26,326 bases of DNA from an uncultured Cellvibrio sp. (GCA_946481735.1 CAMLOU010000047.1:1-26326); one strand, 5' to 3'; counted from the first letter of the stretch, positions 1-8,359 are shown. Notes: generated from the sequence alone by a model not told the origin. Numbers and translations are program-made.

Positions 1-5
1 GCGGA

Positions 6-938
6 TTAATTTGCGGCCTGTAGATTGATGATGCAGTTACGGCCTTTAGCTTTGGCATAGTAAAGGGCTTTATCGGCCCGCTCGAATATCGCATCAACTT
101 TTTCCTTGTCGCGCCCGCGGCTTCCCACACCAATACTGACCGTGGTGGCGAAGCTCTCGCCGTCCTCTCCAAAGCGTAATTTCGCAATTTCCCGGCGCAG
201 CCTTTCCGCAATGATCAAGGCTCCGCTGGCGCCGGTTTTTCTCAGCAGTACCACGAACTCTTCACCACCGTAGCGAAAGGTGATGTCAGACTCACGGCAC
301 ACAGCCTGGATTCGGCCGGCGACTTCGCGCAATACCTGATCACCGCGGCTGTGACCGTGTTTATCGTTGATCAGTTTGAAATGGTCGATGTCGATCATGA
401 GCAGCGATAAATCCTGATCATAGCGCTCGGCAAGTTGAAGCTCTTGATGCAAAGCTTTATCTAACGCGATGCGATTACCCAGCCCCGTCAGCGGATCTTG
501 CAACGCCAGGGCGATGGCATCCTGATAGCGAAGCGCATTGCGCAAGGGGTACACCAGGTGAGCCAGTAGGCTTTCGAGCAGTGCCAATTCATCTTCCGCC
601 AGGCGTTTACTCCGACTGAAGACAATCTCACCCAGGTAGGCATCCGCGACTGTTAACCGGTAGTCACAGTGGTGAACGGCCTCGCGGCCAAGGTTGAGCG
701 TTTCGTCGTGAACGAAATGAAATCGCAGCCCCTGAATGCCGACAATACCCTGAAGATGCGTGAAAAACAGCGTGATGATCTCACGCGGTTGCTGGCTGAC
801 TTGCAAGGCTTGCATCAGCTTGTTGCGCGCTTCAAGCAGTTCGGGCTGAGAAAGATGGGGTATCGCGGATTGCACAGCAGAATATTCGCCCTGAGCGAGT
901 TCGCTCCGTGCGTCTTTTATCATGGTCATATCCCGCAT
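6..938 (-). CDS. GGDEF diguanylate cyclase, soluble
   Basis: The 310-residue protein ends in a complete GGDEF domain (about 140-305), which in this family condenses two GTP into cyclic di-GMP. Visible landmarks are DPLTGLGNR (148-156), DIDHFK (183-188) and the active-site motif GGEEF (224-228). RESD (215-218) lies five residues before the motif, which fits the RxxD product-inhibition site. An active, feedback-inhibited cyclase is therefore likely. Residues 1-140 show no membrane segment; 50-135 look like a GAF-like sensory fold ending in a helix that leads into the catalytic domain, but I cannot name a ligand. I chose the first ATG because CAGGT lies about 10 bases upstream of it; the ATG three codons later has GGGAT too close. 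It is transcribed leftward, separate from cpxRA, whose terminator lies upstream of it. Confidence 0.93.
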   Translation of the reverse strand: MRDMTMIKDARSELAQGEYSAVQSAIPHLSQPELLEARNKLMQALQVSQQPREIITLFFTHLQGIVGIQGLRFHFVHDETLNLGREAVHHCDYRLTVADAYLGEIVFSRSKRLAEDELALLESLLAHLVYPLRNALRYQDAIALALQDPLTGLGNRIALDKALHQELQLAERYDQDLSLLMIDIDHFKLINDKHGHSRGDQVLREVAGRIQAVCRESDITFRYGGEEFVVLLRKTGASGALIIAERLRREIAKLRFGEDGESFATTVSIGVGSRGRDKEKVDAIFERADKALYYAKAKGRNCIINLQAAN

Positions 939-987
939 ACGTTTTTACCTGTTATCAACCCTTCTGCTGTCCAGTCCGTTCGCATTA

Positions 988-1036
988 AGGGTTAAAGAAT
1001 TGGCGCTACCGGCAGATTTGCCCGCGTTTTAACCCT
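988..1036. repeat. 9-bp inverted repeat upstream of the GGDEF gene
   Basis: AGGGTTAAA (988-996) is repeated in perfect inverted form as TTTAACCCT (1028-1036) with 31 bases between. It lies 50-98 bases upstream of the diguanylate cyclase start, in the gap between that gene and the cpxA terminator. It could be a two-site operator or part of a promoter. No T-tract follows either arm, so it does not look like an intrinsic terminator. The function is inferred only from position. Confidence 0.35.
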
Positions 1037-1154
1037 ATGGAGCGAAAACTGTGCCAGTTGCGGCTTTTCCATTGGAAAGCAATATAAATCAGGTAGTTAT
1101 AGGCAGTAAGGTGCGGCGGGAGTGACGGTTGGGGTGGCGGCTAAATCATGAAAA

Positions 1155-1174
1155 GGCGGCAAGAAATTGCCGCC
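1155..1174 (-). terminator. Rho-independent terminator of cpxRA
   Basis: GGCGGCAA (1155-1162) pairs perfectly with TTGCCGCC (1167-1174) around a 4-base loop. Read on the minus strand, the 8-bp GC-rich stem is followed directly by TTTT, as in an intrinsic terminator. It sits about 30 bases past the cpxA stop codon, which suits the end of a leftward cpxR-cpxA transcript. Confidence 0.8.
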
Positions 1175-1204
1175 CGTCAAAAGTTTGGCTGCAGGCTGGG
1201 TGGG

Positions 1205-2599
1205 TCAGGATTTTTTCTCGGCGGGAATCTGAACACTGACGCACAGGCCGCCATCAATCAGGTTGCGGGCACTGATCTTCCCTTTATGCAGGGCTACCGT
1301 GCGTTGGGCAATGGCTAGGCCGAGGCCATAGCCGCCGCTTTCGCGGTCCCTGGCCTGGTCTGTGCGGAAGAAAGGTTCAAAGATATCCTCCAGTGCCTCC
1401 TCAGGTACACCGGGGCCGCTATCACAGATATGAACAATGTACTCCTGATCACTGGCCAGGTAATGCAGGTCGATGGTGATCCTACCGCCGTAGGGCGTGT
1501 AATGCAGCGCATTGCGCAGGATATTTTCAAACACCCCGATCAGCATGTTGCCATGGGTTTGTACCAGCGCCTCGTCGACGGTGGAATTCAGCTTCAGATC
1601 AATATGCTTGTCTTCGGCGTCCTGGCGATAATTTTCCAGCAGGGTTTCCAGGAGCACCTGGATATCCAGTGCATCATCCAGCTCCCATTCACCGTTATCC
1701 AGAACGGGCAGGGCGAGGATGTCTGAAATCACATTGTTCAAATAATCCGCTGCTTGTTTAATCCGCCCAAGCTCCTTATCAACGCTGCCGTTGCTGCGCT
1801 GCTGGGCAAGCCCGAGGGCGATCTGCAAACGGGCCAGGGGAGAACGCAGTTCGTGAGAGACATCCTTAATCAAACGCTTTTGCTCGAGCATCGCTTTTTC
1901 AAGGCGCTCGGTCATATGATCAAAGTCGCGGCCCAGTGCGGCAATTTCGTCGTTGCGGCCGGAAAATTGTTTACTGACCCGTACACTTAAATCACCGCGT
2001 GCAATTTGTTGCGTTGCTTTTTGTAAGGTATTCAGGCTGCGTGTGAAATGACGTGCAAGTAAGAAACACGCGCTGCCACTGATCAGGATGGACACTAACA
2101 ACAGTGGCCAGATGTTTTCGATAAACATCTCCCACAGGATGTCGCGATCCGAGCCATCATCGCGTCCTGGGGAAATGGTAATTAATTTCACACTGTTACC
2201 ATCGTTGAGCGTGATATAGCGGCCGAATAATTTGCGATTGCGATCCTGGACTTTGTCGTAGGGATGGCGGCTGGTGAGCTTGGGCAATAACACCAATACG
2301 CCGGGAGGTAAGGGGCGATCCAGCAAGTCCCGGTTGTCTTTATCGACCACATAAAAAAAGCGGGTAGACCAGGCAGGCATACTGCGCATGTCCTGCATTA
2401 CCTGTTCGGTATTGCGATTGATGGCGGCGCCGGTCATTTGAAACAGAAGGCGTTTGGCCGGTTCTTCGTCGCGATCAATAGAACGCTGCATACGATCCGG
2501 CGTCATGTCAAACCAATGTACGACCACATTGGTTGCCACGATAATCAAGGCGGTGATTAACCAGAAGGTGATAAAAATCTTGAGGTACAGTCGGGTCAT
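1205..2599 (-). CDS. cpxA: CpxA-type envelope-stress sensor histidine kinase
   Basis: This 464-residue inner-membrane kinase has a membrane helix at about 8-28, a periplasmic sensor region at about 29-160, a second helix at about 161-182, a HAMP linker to about 236, and the dimerisation/phosphotransfer helix with His249 in VSHELRSPLARLQ. The ATPase domain shows the N box (NILRNALHY, about 359-367), DSGPGVP (393-399) and GYGLGLAIA (423-431). The run FFRTDQARDRESGG is very close to E. coli CpxA. In the known pathway CpxA phosphorylates CpxR when envelope proteins misfold and dephosphorylates it otherwise. The gene starts 5 bases after cpxR ends, so the two are almost certainly co-transcribed and translationally coupled. 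The periplasmic domain is only loosely like the E. coli one, so its signals could differ. Confidence 0.93.
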   Translation of the reverse strand: MTRLYLKIFITFWLITALIIVATNVVVHWFDMTPDRMQRSIDRDEEPAKRLLFQMTGAAINRNTEQVMQDMRSMPAWSTRFFYVVDKDNRDLLDRPLPPGVLVLLPKLTSRHPYDKVQDRNRKLFGRYITLNDGNSVKLITISPGRDDGSDRDILWEMFIENIWPLLLVSILISGSACFLLARHFTRSLNTLQKATQQIARGDLSVRVSKQFSGRNDEIAALGRDFDHMTERLEKAMLEQKRLIKDVSHELRSPLARLQIALGLAQQRSNGSVDKELGRIKQAADYLNNVISDILALPVLDNGEWELDDALDIQVLLETLLENYRQDAEDKHIDLKLNSTVDEALVQTHGNMLIGVFENILRNALHYTPYGGRITIDLHYLASDQEYIVHICDSGPGVPEEALEDIFEPFFRTDQARDRESGGYGLGLAIAQRTVALHKGKISARNLIDGGLCVSVQIPAEKKS

Positions 2600-2604
2600 G
2601 TAAG

Positions 2605-3303
2605 TTATTCAGTATCGTTCAATGTAAGCATATAACCCGCACCGCGAACATTGATAATCAGATCCTTGTGTGCACCGACGGCGGTTAATTTCTTGCGAAT
2701 ATTACTGACATGTACATCAATACTGCGGTCATAAGGTGTCAGTTTCCGATTCAGTGCCTGCTCTGTCATGTCGTCCTTGCTGATCACTTGTCCCGCACTG
2801 CGCACCAGTAATTCCAGCACGCTGAATTCTGTTCCGGTCAGGGGAACATCGGTGTCTTCCCAGGTCACACTGCGACTGCCGAGATGCAAGGTCAATTTAT
2901 CGGAACTGATACGCTCCACTGCCTGCTGGGTAGCCTGGTTGGGGGTCGCCCGACGCAGGACAGCGCGGATACGCGCAACCAGTTCGCGGGGATCACAGGG
3001 CTTGGGCAGGTAGTCATCAGCACCAATTTCCAGACCGATAACCCGGTCAATGGTGTCGCCTTTAGCGGTAAGCATCAGCACGGGCGTCTGGCATTTTTGA
3101 CGCAACTGTTTAAGCACATCAAAACCGTTGCGGATGGGCAACATGACATCGAGGACAATGGCGGCATACTGGTTGTGATTGGGAAGGTCTACGGCTTGTT
3201 GTCCGTCATGCACCATGTCGACGACGAAGCCTTCAGTGGAGAGATATTCATTTAATAATTGGCAAAGTTCTTTATCGTCATCGATCAAAAGCAATTTATT
3301 CAT
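2605..3303 (-). CDS. cpxR: CpxR-type OmpR-family response regulator
   Basis: The 232-residue protein has a receiver domain (1-120) with the acidic pair at Asp8-Asp10, phospho-acceptor Asp52 in VLDVMLP, and the conserved Lys in DDYLPKP near 102. An OmpR/PhoB winged-helix DNA-binding domain follows (about 130-228), with LTGTEFSVLELL, the RKLTPYDRSIDVHVSNIRKKL stretch and RGAGYML. Both halves track E. coli CpxR closely. Phosphorylated CpxR activates envelope folding and degradation genes and usually its own operon and cpxP. It is the first gene of the leftward cpxR-cpxA operon and is divergent from the CpxP-like gene, with a candidate binding site between them. Confidence 0.94.
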   Translation of the reverse strand: MNKLLLIDDDKELCQLLNEYLSTEGFVVDMVHDGQQAVDLPNHNQYAAIVLDVMLPIRNGFDVLKQLRQKCQTPVLMLTAKGDTIDRVIGLEIGADDYLPKPCDPRELVARIRAVLRRATPNQATQQAVERISSDKLTLHLGSRSVTWEDTDVPLTGTEFSVLELLVRSAGQVISKDDMTEQALNRKLTPYDRSIDVHVSNIRKKLTAVGAHKDLIINVRGAGYMLTLNDTE

Positions 3304-3382
3304 GGGTAATCCATCTGATCAGATACTGTGAGAGTAAGTGTGCTACAGCGTCACGCAAAGTGTCATGGTTATTGTGAATTGT

Positions 3383-3414
3383 TTAACCCTTCTTAACATT
3401 GCATCAGAGATACT
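3383..3414 (+). promoter_or_regulatory. Candidate CpxR box and promoter for the cpxP-like gene
   Basis: TTAAC occurs at 3383-3387 and again at 3393-3397, a direct repeat with 10-base period. On the minus strand it reads GTTAA-N5-GTTAA, one base per half-site away from the known CpxR consensus GTAAA-N5-GTAAA. A plausible -10 (GATACT, 3409-3414) lies downstream, so the repeat would overlap the -35 position, where no good -35 hexamer is seen. That is what an activator-dependent promoter should look like. It lies in the 254-base gap between divergent cpxR and the cpxP-like gene and could serve both. This assignment is inference from motif and position. Confidence 0.5.
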
Positions 3415-3557
3415 GTCTCCAACGACAACAAGAGCATCCAGTCGGGCTCCTGTCGTAAAGAACCTGTTGGTAACTGACCTGTGCGGATACTACTTGAATG
3501 ATAGGTCGCGTTGCCAAGAGAGCAAGTCTGATTGACTAAACCCTCGGAGATTCAATT

Positions 3558-4058
3558 ATGAATACGATGAAAAACTGGCGCCATCTTATCACTGGTATTG
3601 CCACCCTGGCGGTGGTTTCTTTGGGTAGTTACGCTCTCGCAGAAGAGACTGTGGACCCGGATAAAGATTGCAAAGGCAAACACAGCTTTCATCAGCACAT
3701 GAAAGGCGAGCGTCCCATCGAACACATGGCCAGGTTCCTGGAACTCACTGACGAACAAAAACAAACGCTGGCCGCGCACAGAGACGAGCAACGCGCGCAA
3801 TATCGCGAACAGCGGCAGCAAATACGCCAAACCCAACGGGCACTGCACGACGCCGTTGCCAATAATGCGGATGAAGCAGAAGTGACCGCATTGGCAGAAA
3901 AACTGGGTGACCTGAGCGCCCAACAAGCCATCGCCCGCGCCAAGGAAAAGCAGTTTTTGCTCAGCATCCTGACACCGGAACAGAAAGAAAAAATGGAGCA
4001 GATGAAAGCCAAGCGTAAGGAGCACTGGCGCGAAAAAGCGGCCGATACACGTGCCTGA
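3558..4058 (+). CDS. cpxP: CpxP/Spy family periplasmic protein (LTxxQ)
   Basis: This 166-residue secreted protein has a signal peptide of about 28 residues (positive start, hydrophobic core, probable cleavage after SYALA). The rest is highly charged and helical and carries the two family motifs LTDEQ (about 63-67) and LTPEQ (about 134-138). CpxP binds CpxA in the periplasm and keeps it off; Spy is a periplasmic chaperone from the same fold. Divergence from cpxRA and a candidate CpxR box upstream favour the CpxP role. A His-rich segment near the mature N-terminus (HSFHQH) hints at metal binding, as in the related zinc/copper-responsive members, but that is only suggestive. GGAG about 10 bases before the ATG supports the start. 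Confidence 0.85.
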   Translation: MNTMKNWRHLITGIATLAVVSLGSYALAEETVDPDKDCKGKHSFHQHMKGERPIEHMARFLELTDEQKQTLAAHRDEQRAQYREQRQQIRQTQRALHDAVANNADEAEVTALAEKLGDLSAQQAIARAKEKQFLLSILTPEQKEKMEQMKAKRKEHWREKAADTRA

Positions 4059-4117
4059 TTAATCCGGTTAGACCCTTGCACGCAAGAAGCAATGTTGGGA
4101 AAATCCGCACTCTTTTG

Positions 4118-4136
4118 GCGGGCCGCGGCGGCCCGC
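4118..4136 (+). terminator. GC-rich hairpin after the cpxP-like gene
   Basis: GCGGGCC (4118-4124) pairs with GGCCCGC (4130-4136) around a 5-base loop, 60 bases past the cpxP stop and 40 before the flavodoxin start. It is followed only by TAACTCGATTCCTTT, not a clean T-tract, so termination is possible but weak. It may instead be an mRNA 3' stabiliser. Confidence 0.4.
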
Positions 4137-4176
4137 TAACTCGATTCCTTTATATTCCGGTAATCCCGAGGTGAAT

Positions 4177-4719
4177 GTGGGCAAGATAGGTCTGTTTTTC
4201 GGCAGTGACGAAGGTAACACCGAACGTGTCGCCTACCGTATCCAGAAGCGCTTCGGCGCGGATGTGGTGGACGTGATGGATATCGCGGATGTTACGCAAC
4301 TGGAGTTTGCTGACTACGACCGGATCATCCTCGGCATTCCCACCTGGGATTTCGGCCAGATCCAGTCAGACTGGGAAGAATTCTGGGACGATATCGCCGC
4401 AGTCGATTTTTCCGGTAAGACCGTCGCCCTGTTCGGTCTGGGCGATCAGTTTGGCTACGGCGACTACTTCCTTGATGCCATGGGCATGCTGCACGATGTC
4501 ATTATCCAATCCGGTCCTATTATCGTCGGGCATTGGCCCACAGAAGGATATGAATTCGACGCCTCCAAAGCTGAGATTCCCGGCGCAGGCATGTTTGTTG
4601 GGCTGGCCCTGGATGAAGACCAGCAAGAGCATCTGAGTGCAGAACGCCTCAACCGCTGGTGTGCCCAGATTCATGCAGAATTTGGCCTGGACACGCCCCT
4701 GCACGCGCTGGATGATTGA
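4177..4719 (+). CDS. fldA: Long-chain flavodoxin
   Basis: A flavodoxin of about 180 residues, a small FMN-binding electron carrier. It aligns by eye along its whole length with E. coli FldA: the phosphate loop near residue 10, the tryptophan loop GIPTWDFGQ, the second FMN-stacking loop GLGDQFGYGDYF, and the long-chain insertion before HWPTEGYEF. The phosphate loop reads SDEGNT where the family normally has SDTGNT, so a hydroxyl that contacts the FMN phosphate is replaced by Glu. I start at GTG 4177 because GAGG (4168-4171) sits five bases before it and the product begins MGKIGLFFGS like other family members; GTG 4171 overlaps that ribosome-binding site. It ends four bases before the convergent cmoB. 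It could serve radical-SAM enzymes or other reductases; nothing here fixes the partner. Confidence 0.9.
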   Translation: MGKIGLFFGSDEGNTERVAYRIQKRFGADVVDVMDIADVTQLEFADYDRIILGIPTWDFGQIQSDWEEFWDDIAAVDFSGKTVALFGLGDQFGYGDYFLDAMGMLHDVIIQSGPIIVGHWPTEGYEFDASKAEIPGAGMFVGLALDEDQQEHLSAERLNRWCAQIHAEFGLDTPLHALDD

Positions 4720-4723
4720 TAGC

Positions 4724-5698
4724 TCAGGGTACTTCCGCGAGAAAAACAGCGCGTACCGGCGCCGGATGACCCTCTGCCGTTAAGGCCGGGTTATCCGGGT
4801 GGAGAAATTCCGGCAGGGAATGGAAACGCATCCAGTGGGTTGAACGTTGTTCTTCCGGCGTGGTAGGGCACACATCTACCACGCGCGGATTGGCAAAGCC
4901 CATCTTGCGCAGCCAGGACACCAGTGTGGCGCAACTGGGTAAGAACCAGACATTGTTCATCATGGCGTAACGCCCCTCGGGCACCAGAACCTCGCCCAAC
5001 TCCCCCTCGATAACCAAGGTTTCCAGCACCAATTGTCCACCGGGGCGTAGCGCTTCTTTGAGCTCGCGCAGGTGATCCATGGGTGAGCGGCGATGGTAAA
5101 AAACCCCCATGGAAAATACCGTATCGAAAGCCTGGAGTTTGGGCGGCAGGTCTTCTATACCGACCGGCAGGACATCCACCGGCGCCTGGTCATCAATCAA
5201 CTGCTTGATCATATGAAACTGCACCACAAAACGCGGCGAGGGATCAATGCCGATGACGCGTGCGGCGCCAGCTCCCAGCATGCGCCAACAGTGGTAACCG
5301 TTGCCACAGCCCACGTCCAGGATCAGCCGATCTTTCAAGGGCGCCAGATGGGGCAAGACCCGATCCCACTTCCAGTCCGAACGCCATTCAGTATCAATGT
5401 GAATACCATGCACATGATAAGGACCCTTACGCCAGGGGATAAGCTGCTCCAATGCCGCGCGCAGCTGCGCGCGGGTGGTGTCATCACAGTCGCTGGGAGT
5501 ACCGATGATCACCCCTTGTTGCAGGTCTATCCGCGAGGCACGGATCTGCGGCATATCCATCAGCGCTTGCTTCCAGCCCGGCAAATCGCCGAAGCGCTGT
5601 TCACTCAGACCCGCCGCGATTTGTTCCGGCAGGTTCGCCAGCCAGGGCGCGAGCGGGGTGTGGGGCAGGGCGGCAAGCAGGGGCTGGTAATCCATCAT
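4724..5698 (-). CDS. cmoB: tRNA U34 carboxymethyltransferase CmoB
   Basis: The 324-residue protein matches CmoB, which transfers a carboxymethyl group from carboxy-S-adenosylmethionine to 5-hydroxyuridine-34 of tRNA, giving cmo5U and wider wobble decoding. The N-terminal substrate-handling part includes WRKGPY (89-94) and [12 protein letters not shown] (102-113). The Rossmann-type methyltransferase fold starts with [10 protein letters not shown] (127-136), then IGIDPS and the [13 protein letters not shown] segment characteristic of CmoB. Length is the usual one for the family. Its ATGATG start overlaps the cmoA stop, so the two are translationally coupled and supply consecutive steps of the same modification. 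Confidence 0.95.
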   Translation of the reverse strand: MMDYQPLLAALPHTPLAPWLANLPEQIAAGLSEQRFGDLPGWKQALMDMPQIRASRIDLQQGVIIGTPSDCDDTTRAQLRAALEQLIPWRKGPYHVHGIHIDTEWRSDWKWDRVLPHLAPLKDRLILDVGCGNGYHCWRMLGAGAARVIGIDPSPRFVVQFHMIKQLIDDQAPVDVLPVGIEDLPPKLQAFDTVFSMGVFYHRRSPMDHLRELKEALRPGGQLVLETLVIEGELGEVLVPEGRYAMMNNVWFLPSCATLVSWLRKMGFANPRVVDVCPTTPEEQRSTHWMRFHSLPEFLHPDNPALTAEGHPAPVRAVFLAEVP

Positions 5699-6429
5699 GG
5701 TTTGATCGCAATCATCGAGGCAAAGTTAAAACATTGGAACCACACATCCACGCTGCCAAAGCCTGCCGCGCGCAAGCGTTGACGATGCGTAGCCAGGGTT
5801 TCGGGAATCAGGACATTTTCTATGGCGGAACGCTTGCGGGCGATTTCAAGATCACTGTAGCCGTTGCTGCGTTTGAAGTTGTGATGCAGCTCAATCATCA
5901 ACTCGTGGTGTGGCTTGTCTTCAAAGGCGACTTTTTCGGACAGGATTAATACCCCGCCAGGTAACAAGCCTTCATAAATAGCCGTCAATACGGCGAGTCG
6001 TTGATCAATGGGGATAAATTGCAATGTGAAGTTCAGTACCACCATGGAAGCCTGCTCAATGCGAATATTCTGTACATCACCGCAAACGAGTTCCACCGGC
6101 ACTTCGCCGCTGTCCGCAGCGATGACTTGCCGACACCGCTCAATCATGGCCGCTGAATTGTCGATGCCGAGAATACGCGTGTTGGCCGCCTGGATACGGT
6201 GCCGCATGGCCAGGGTCGCGGCACCCAGTGAGCAGCCCAGGTCGTAGCACACGCTGTTCGCCTGCACATAACGCTCGGCCAGGTTACCGATCATATTGAT
6301 GATGGTGGCGTAGCCCGGAACCGACCGTTTGATCATGTCCGGAAATACATTCACCACCGTTTCATCAAATACGAAGGGCCCCGGTTGTCCGAGGGGATTG
6401 GCGTAGATGTTGTCGGGCTTATCAGACAT
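5695..6429 (-). CDS. cmoA: Carboxy-SAM synthase CmoA
   Basis: CmoA makes carboxy-S-adenosylmethionine from SAM and prephenate, the cofactor used by CmoB. The sequence shows the family hallmarks [18 protein letters not shown] and the SAM-binding [18 protein letters not shown] place the start at ATG 6429, giving 244 residues beginning [15 protein letters not shown], because Pseudomonas and E. coli CmoA begin at the equivalent position; an in-frame ATG at 6462 would add 11 residues with no family counterpart. Neither start has a strong ribosome-binding site. It is the first gene of the cmoA-cmoB operon, with the stop inside the cmoB start codons, and is divergent from the EAL-CBS-GGDEF gene. Confidence 0.93.
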   Translation of the reverse strand: MSDKPDNIYANPLGQPGPFVFDETVVNVFPDMIKRSVPGYATIINMIGNLAERYVQANSVCYDLGCSLGAATLAMRHRIQAANTRILGIDNSAAMIERCRQVIAADSGEVPVELVCGDVQNIRIEQASMVVLNFTLQFIPIDQRLAVLTAIYEGLLPGGVLILSEKVAFEDKPHHELMIELHHNFKRSNGYSDLEIARKRSAIENVLIPETLATHRQRLRAAGFGSVDVWFQCFNFASMIAIKP

Positions 6430-6565
6430 AGACACGGCTGGATTGGCAAACAGGGGGCGCATTGTAACGCTCTGGCGGCGGGCAGAGTAGCGGGATGGGC
6501 GTAAAAACCCGGGGAAGTGTCGCTTTGTTCATCAAAATGTCACACGACAAAACGATGATAATCCG

Positions 6566-8359
6566 ATGAATACACGCCAACTTTTTCCCGCTGTTAACAC
6601 TCTCCCAGCCTCGCAACCGGACCTGCACAGAGAGTTGCAGCGGCTGATTGATCAGCGCTTGCTGACGCCCTTGTTCCAGCCGATCTTCGCCCTCGATAGC
6701 CCGCGGATTCTGGGTTACGAAGCCCTGATTCGCGGCCCCGAAACCAGCCCGTTGCATAAGCCTGAGCAACTCTTTGCCGTCGCGCGCTCAGCCCGCCATT
6801 TGGCAAGTCTGGAATATGCCTGCCGCGAAGCGGCGTGCCGTCAGTTCATGAGCCTGGGCTTGCCGGGCAGGCTGTTTTTGAATATGTCGCCCCTGAGTTT
6901 TACCGACAATAATTATCGCGATGGAGTCACGCGCGAAATCTTGCAGCGTGTCGGTTTGAATGCTGAGCGCCTGGTATTTGAACTGACGGAAAACCAGCCA
7001 CTGGATGAATTCGAGCTGTTGCGCTCGGCGTCTGATCACTTTAAGCGGCAGGGTTTTGCGGTGGCGCTGGATGATCTGGGAGCCGGGTATGCAGGGTTGC
7101 GGGTATGGAGTGAATTGCGTCCCGATTATGTGAAGATTGACCGGCACTTCATCAGTGGCATTGATCAGGATGCAGTAAAGCGGGAATTTGTCCGTGCAAT
7201 GCTCGATATCGCCCATCGTATGGGTAACAAAGTCATTGCCGAGGGAATTGAAACCGCTGCGGAATTACGCACCCTGATCACCATGGGCGTGGAGTACGCG
7301 CAAGGTTTTTATCTGGCGCGGCCAATGGCTGAGCCGGTACGTCAAGTGCCCTCGACTCTGTTTGGTTTTCAGCACGAACGTTTTCCCCGTCATCCGGATT
7401 TTTTTCATCGAACCGTGGGCGATATCCTGGCTGACTCAGTTGTGGTGTCACCCGGTACGCCCGCTGCGGAGGTGGTGAAGATGTTCCGTGCCGATGTGCG
7501 CCTGACCTGCGTGCCTGTTGTGGCCGGTAATCAACCCATCGGCATGGTGAGCCGGGTGGAATTATTGAATATTTTTGCCCAGCGCTACGGCCATGAATTG
7601 CACTCCACCAAGCTGATTACCGACTTTATTAGCCCACTGTCGTTGACGGTGGAGATCGATACCGAACTGAAGGTGGTGGGACAGTTAATCACCGAAGATC
7701 CCCAGCAAAACCTGAGCGTGGATTTCATTATCAGCGAGCAGGGGCTTTATCGCGGGGTGGGAACGGTACGTAATCTGTTGCGTTGTATCACTGAAGAAAA
7801 ACTGCGCGCAGCGCGTCACAGCAATCCACTGACACAATTGCCGGGTAACGTTCCGCTGTACGAATGGATCGATTATTTATTGAATAGTTACACCGAATTT
7901 GTTGTGGCCTATTGTGATATCAATCACTTCAAACCCTTCAACGACACCTTTGGTTACAGCTACGGTGATGAGGTCATTGTAAAGTTGGGTCAGTTGCTTA
8001 TGGCAAACATTGACACTGCCCGGGATTTCGTAGGCCATGTGGGCGGCGATGATTTTATTATTGTGTTTCGTAGTGACGACTGGCACGCGCGATGTGAACA
8101 AATCCTCGCCTCGTTTAGCGAGATCTACCACACCATTTTGCCGACCCCTCACAATGAATACTGGAGCCAGGACCGTGAGGGTAATCGCCAACGCTTTGGT
8201 CCACTGACGCTGGCCATTGGCTGCGTCCAGCCTGATCCATTAGCTTGTATGACGCATCACCAGGTTGCGCTGCTGTTGGCTGATGCAAAACACAGTGCCA
8301 AGCGCAGCAATGGAAATTGTATCTTCGAGTCGCGCCGCCGCACGCCGTATCCTTCCTGA
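6566..8359 (+). CDS. EAL-CBS-GGDEF hybrid, probable c-di-GMP phosphodiesterase
   Basis: A 597-residue soluble protein with an N-terminal EAL domain (about 25-260), a paired CBS region (about 280-405) and a C-terminal GGDEF domain (about 415-585). The EAL domain keeps every residue known to be needed for c-di-GMP hydrolysis: Glu52 in YEALIRGP, Asn106, Glu139 in ELTEN, Asp169-Asp170 in DDLGAGYAGL, Lys190, Glu226 in AEGIE and Gln246. The GGDEF domain keeps NPLTQLPGN (420-428) and DINHFKPFND (451-460), but its signature reads GGDDF (493-497) and no RxxD site precedes it. I infer the protein is mainly a phosphodiesterase, with CBS and GGDEF acting as nucleotide-sensing inputs. No purine-rich ribosome-binding site precedes the ATG, so translation may be weak or unusual. 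It reads in the same direction as the receiver-TPR gene 88 bases on. Confidence 0.92.
   Translation: MNTRQLFPAVNTLPASQPDLHRELQRLIDQRLLTPLFQPIFALDSPRILGYEALIRGPETSPLHKPEQLFAVARSARHLASLEYACREAACRQFMSLGLPGRLFLNMSPLSFTDNNYRDGVTREILQRVGLNAERLVFELTENQPLDEFELLRSASDHFKRQGFAVALDDLGAGYAGLRVWSELRPDYVKIDRHFISGIDQDAVKREFVRAMLDIAHRMGNKVIAEGIETAAELRTLITMGVEYAQGFYLARPMAEPVRQVPSTLFGFQHERFPRHPDFFHRTVGDILADSVVVSPGTPAAEVVKMFRADVRLTCVPVVAGNQPIGMVSRVELLNIFAQRYGHELHSTKLITDFISPLSLTVEIDTELKVVGQLITEDPQQNLSVDFIISEQGLYRGVGTVRNLLRCITEEKLRAARHSNPLTQLPGNVPLYEWIDYLLNSYTEFVVAYCDINHFKPFNDTFGYSYGDEVIVKLGQLLMANIDTARDFVGHVGGDDFIIVFRSDDWHARCEQILASFSEIYHTILPTPHNEYWSQDREGNRQRFGPLTLAIGCVQPDPLACMTHHQVALLLADAKHSAKRSNGNCIFESRRRTPYPS

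Noticed and set aside
669..995. Open frame of 108 codons on the plus strand across the 5' part of the GGDEF gene
   Set aside because: It lies almost wholly opposite a convincing coding region and has no ribosome-binding site or family resemblance.
3455..3474. GTAAA (3455-3459) and GTAAC (3470-3474) as a CpxR box
   Set aside because: Half-sites are 15 bases apart start to start, not 10, so they would not lie on the same helix face as in known CpxR boxes.
3338..3535. Open frame of 65 codons between cpxR and the cpxP-like gene
   Set aside because: Covers the promoter and candidate CpxR box, has Ser/Thr-rich non-protein-like composition, and lacks a ribosome-binding site.
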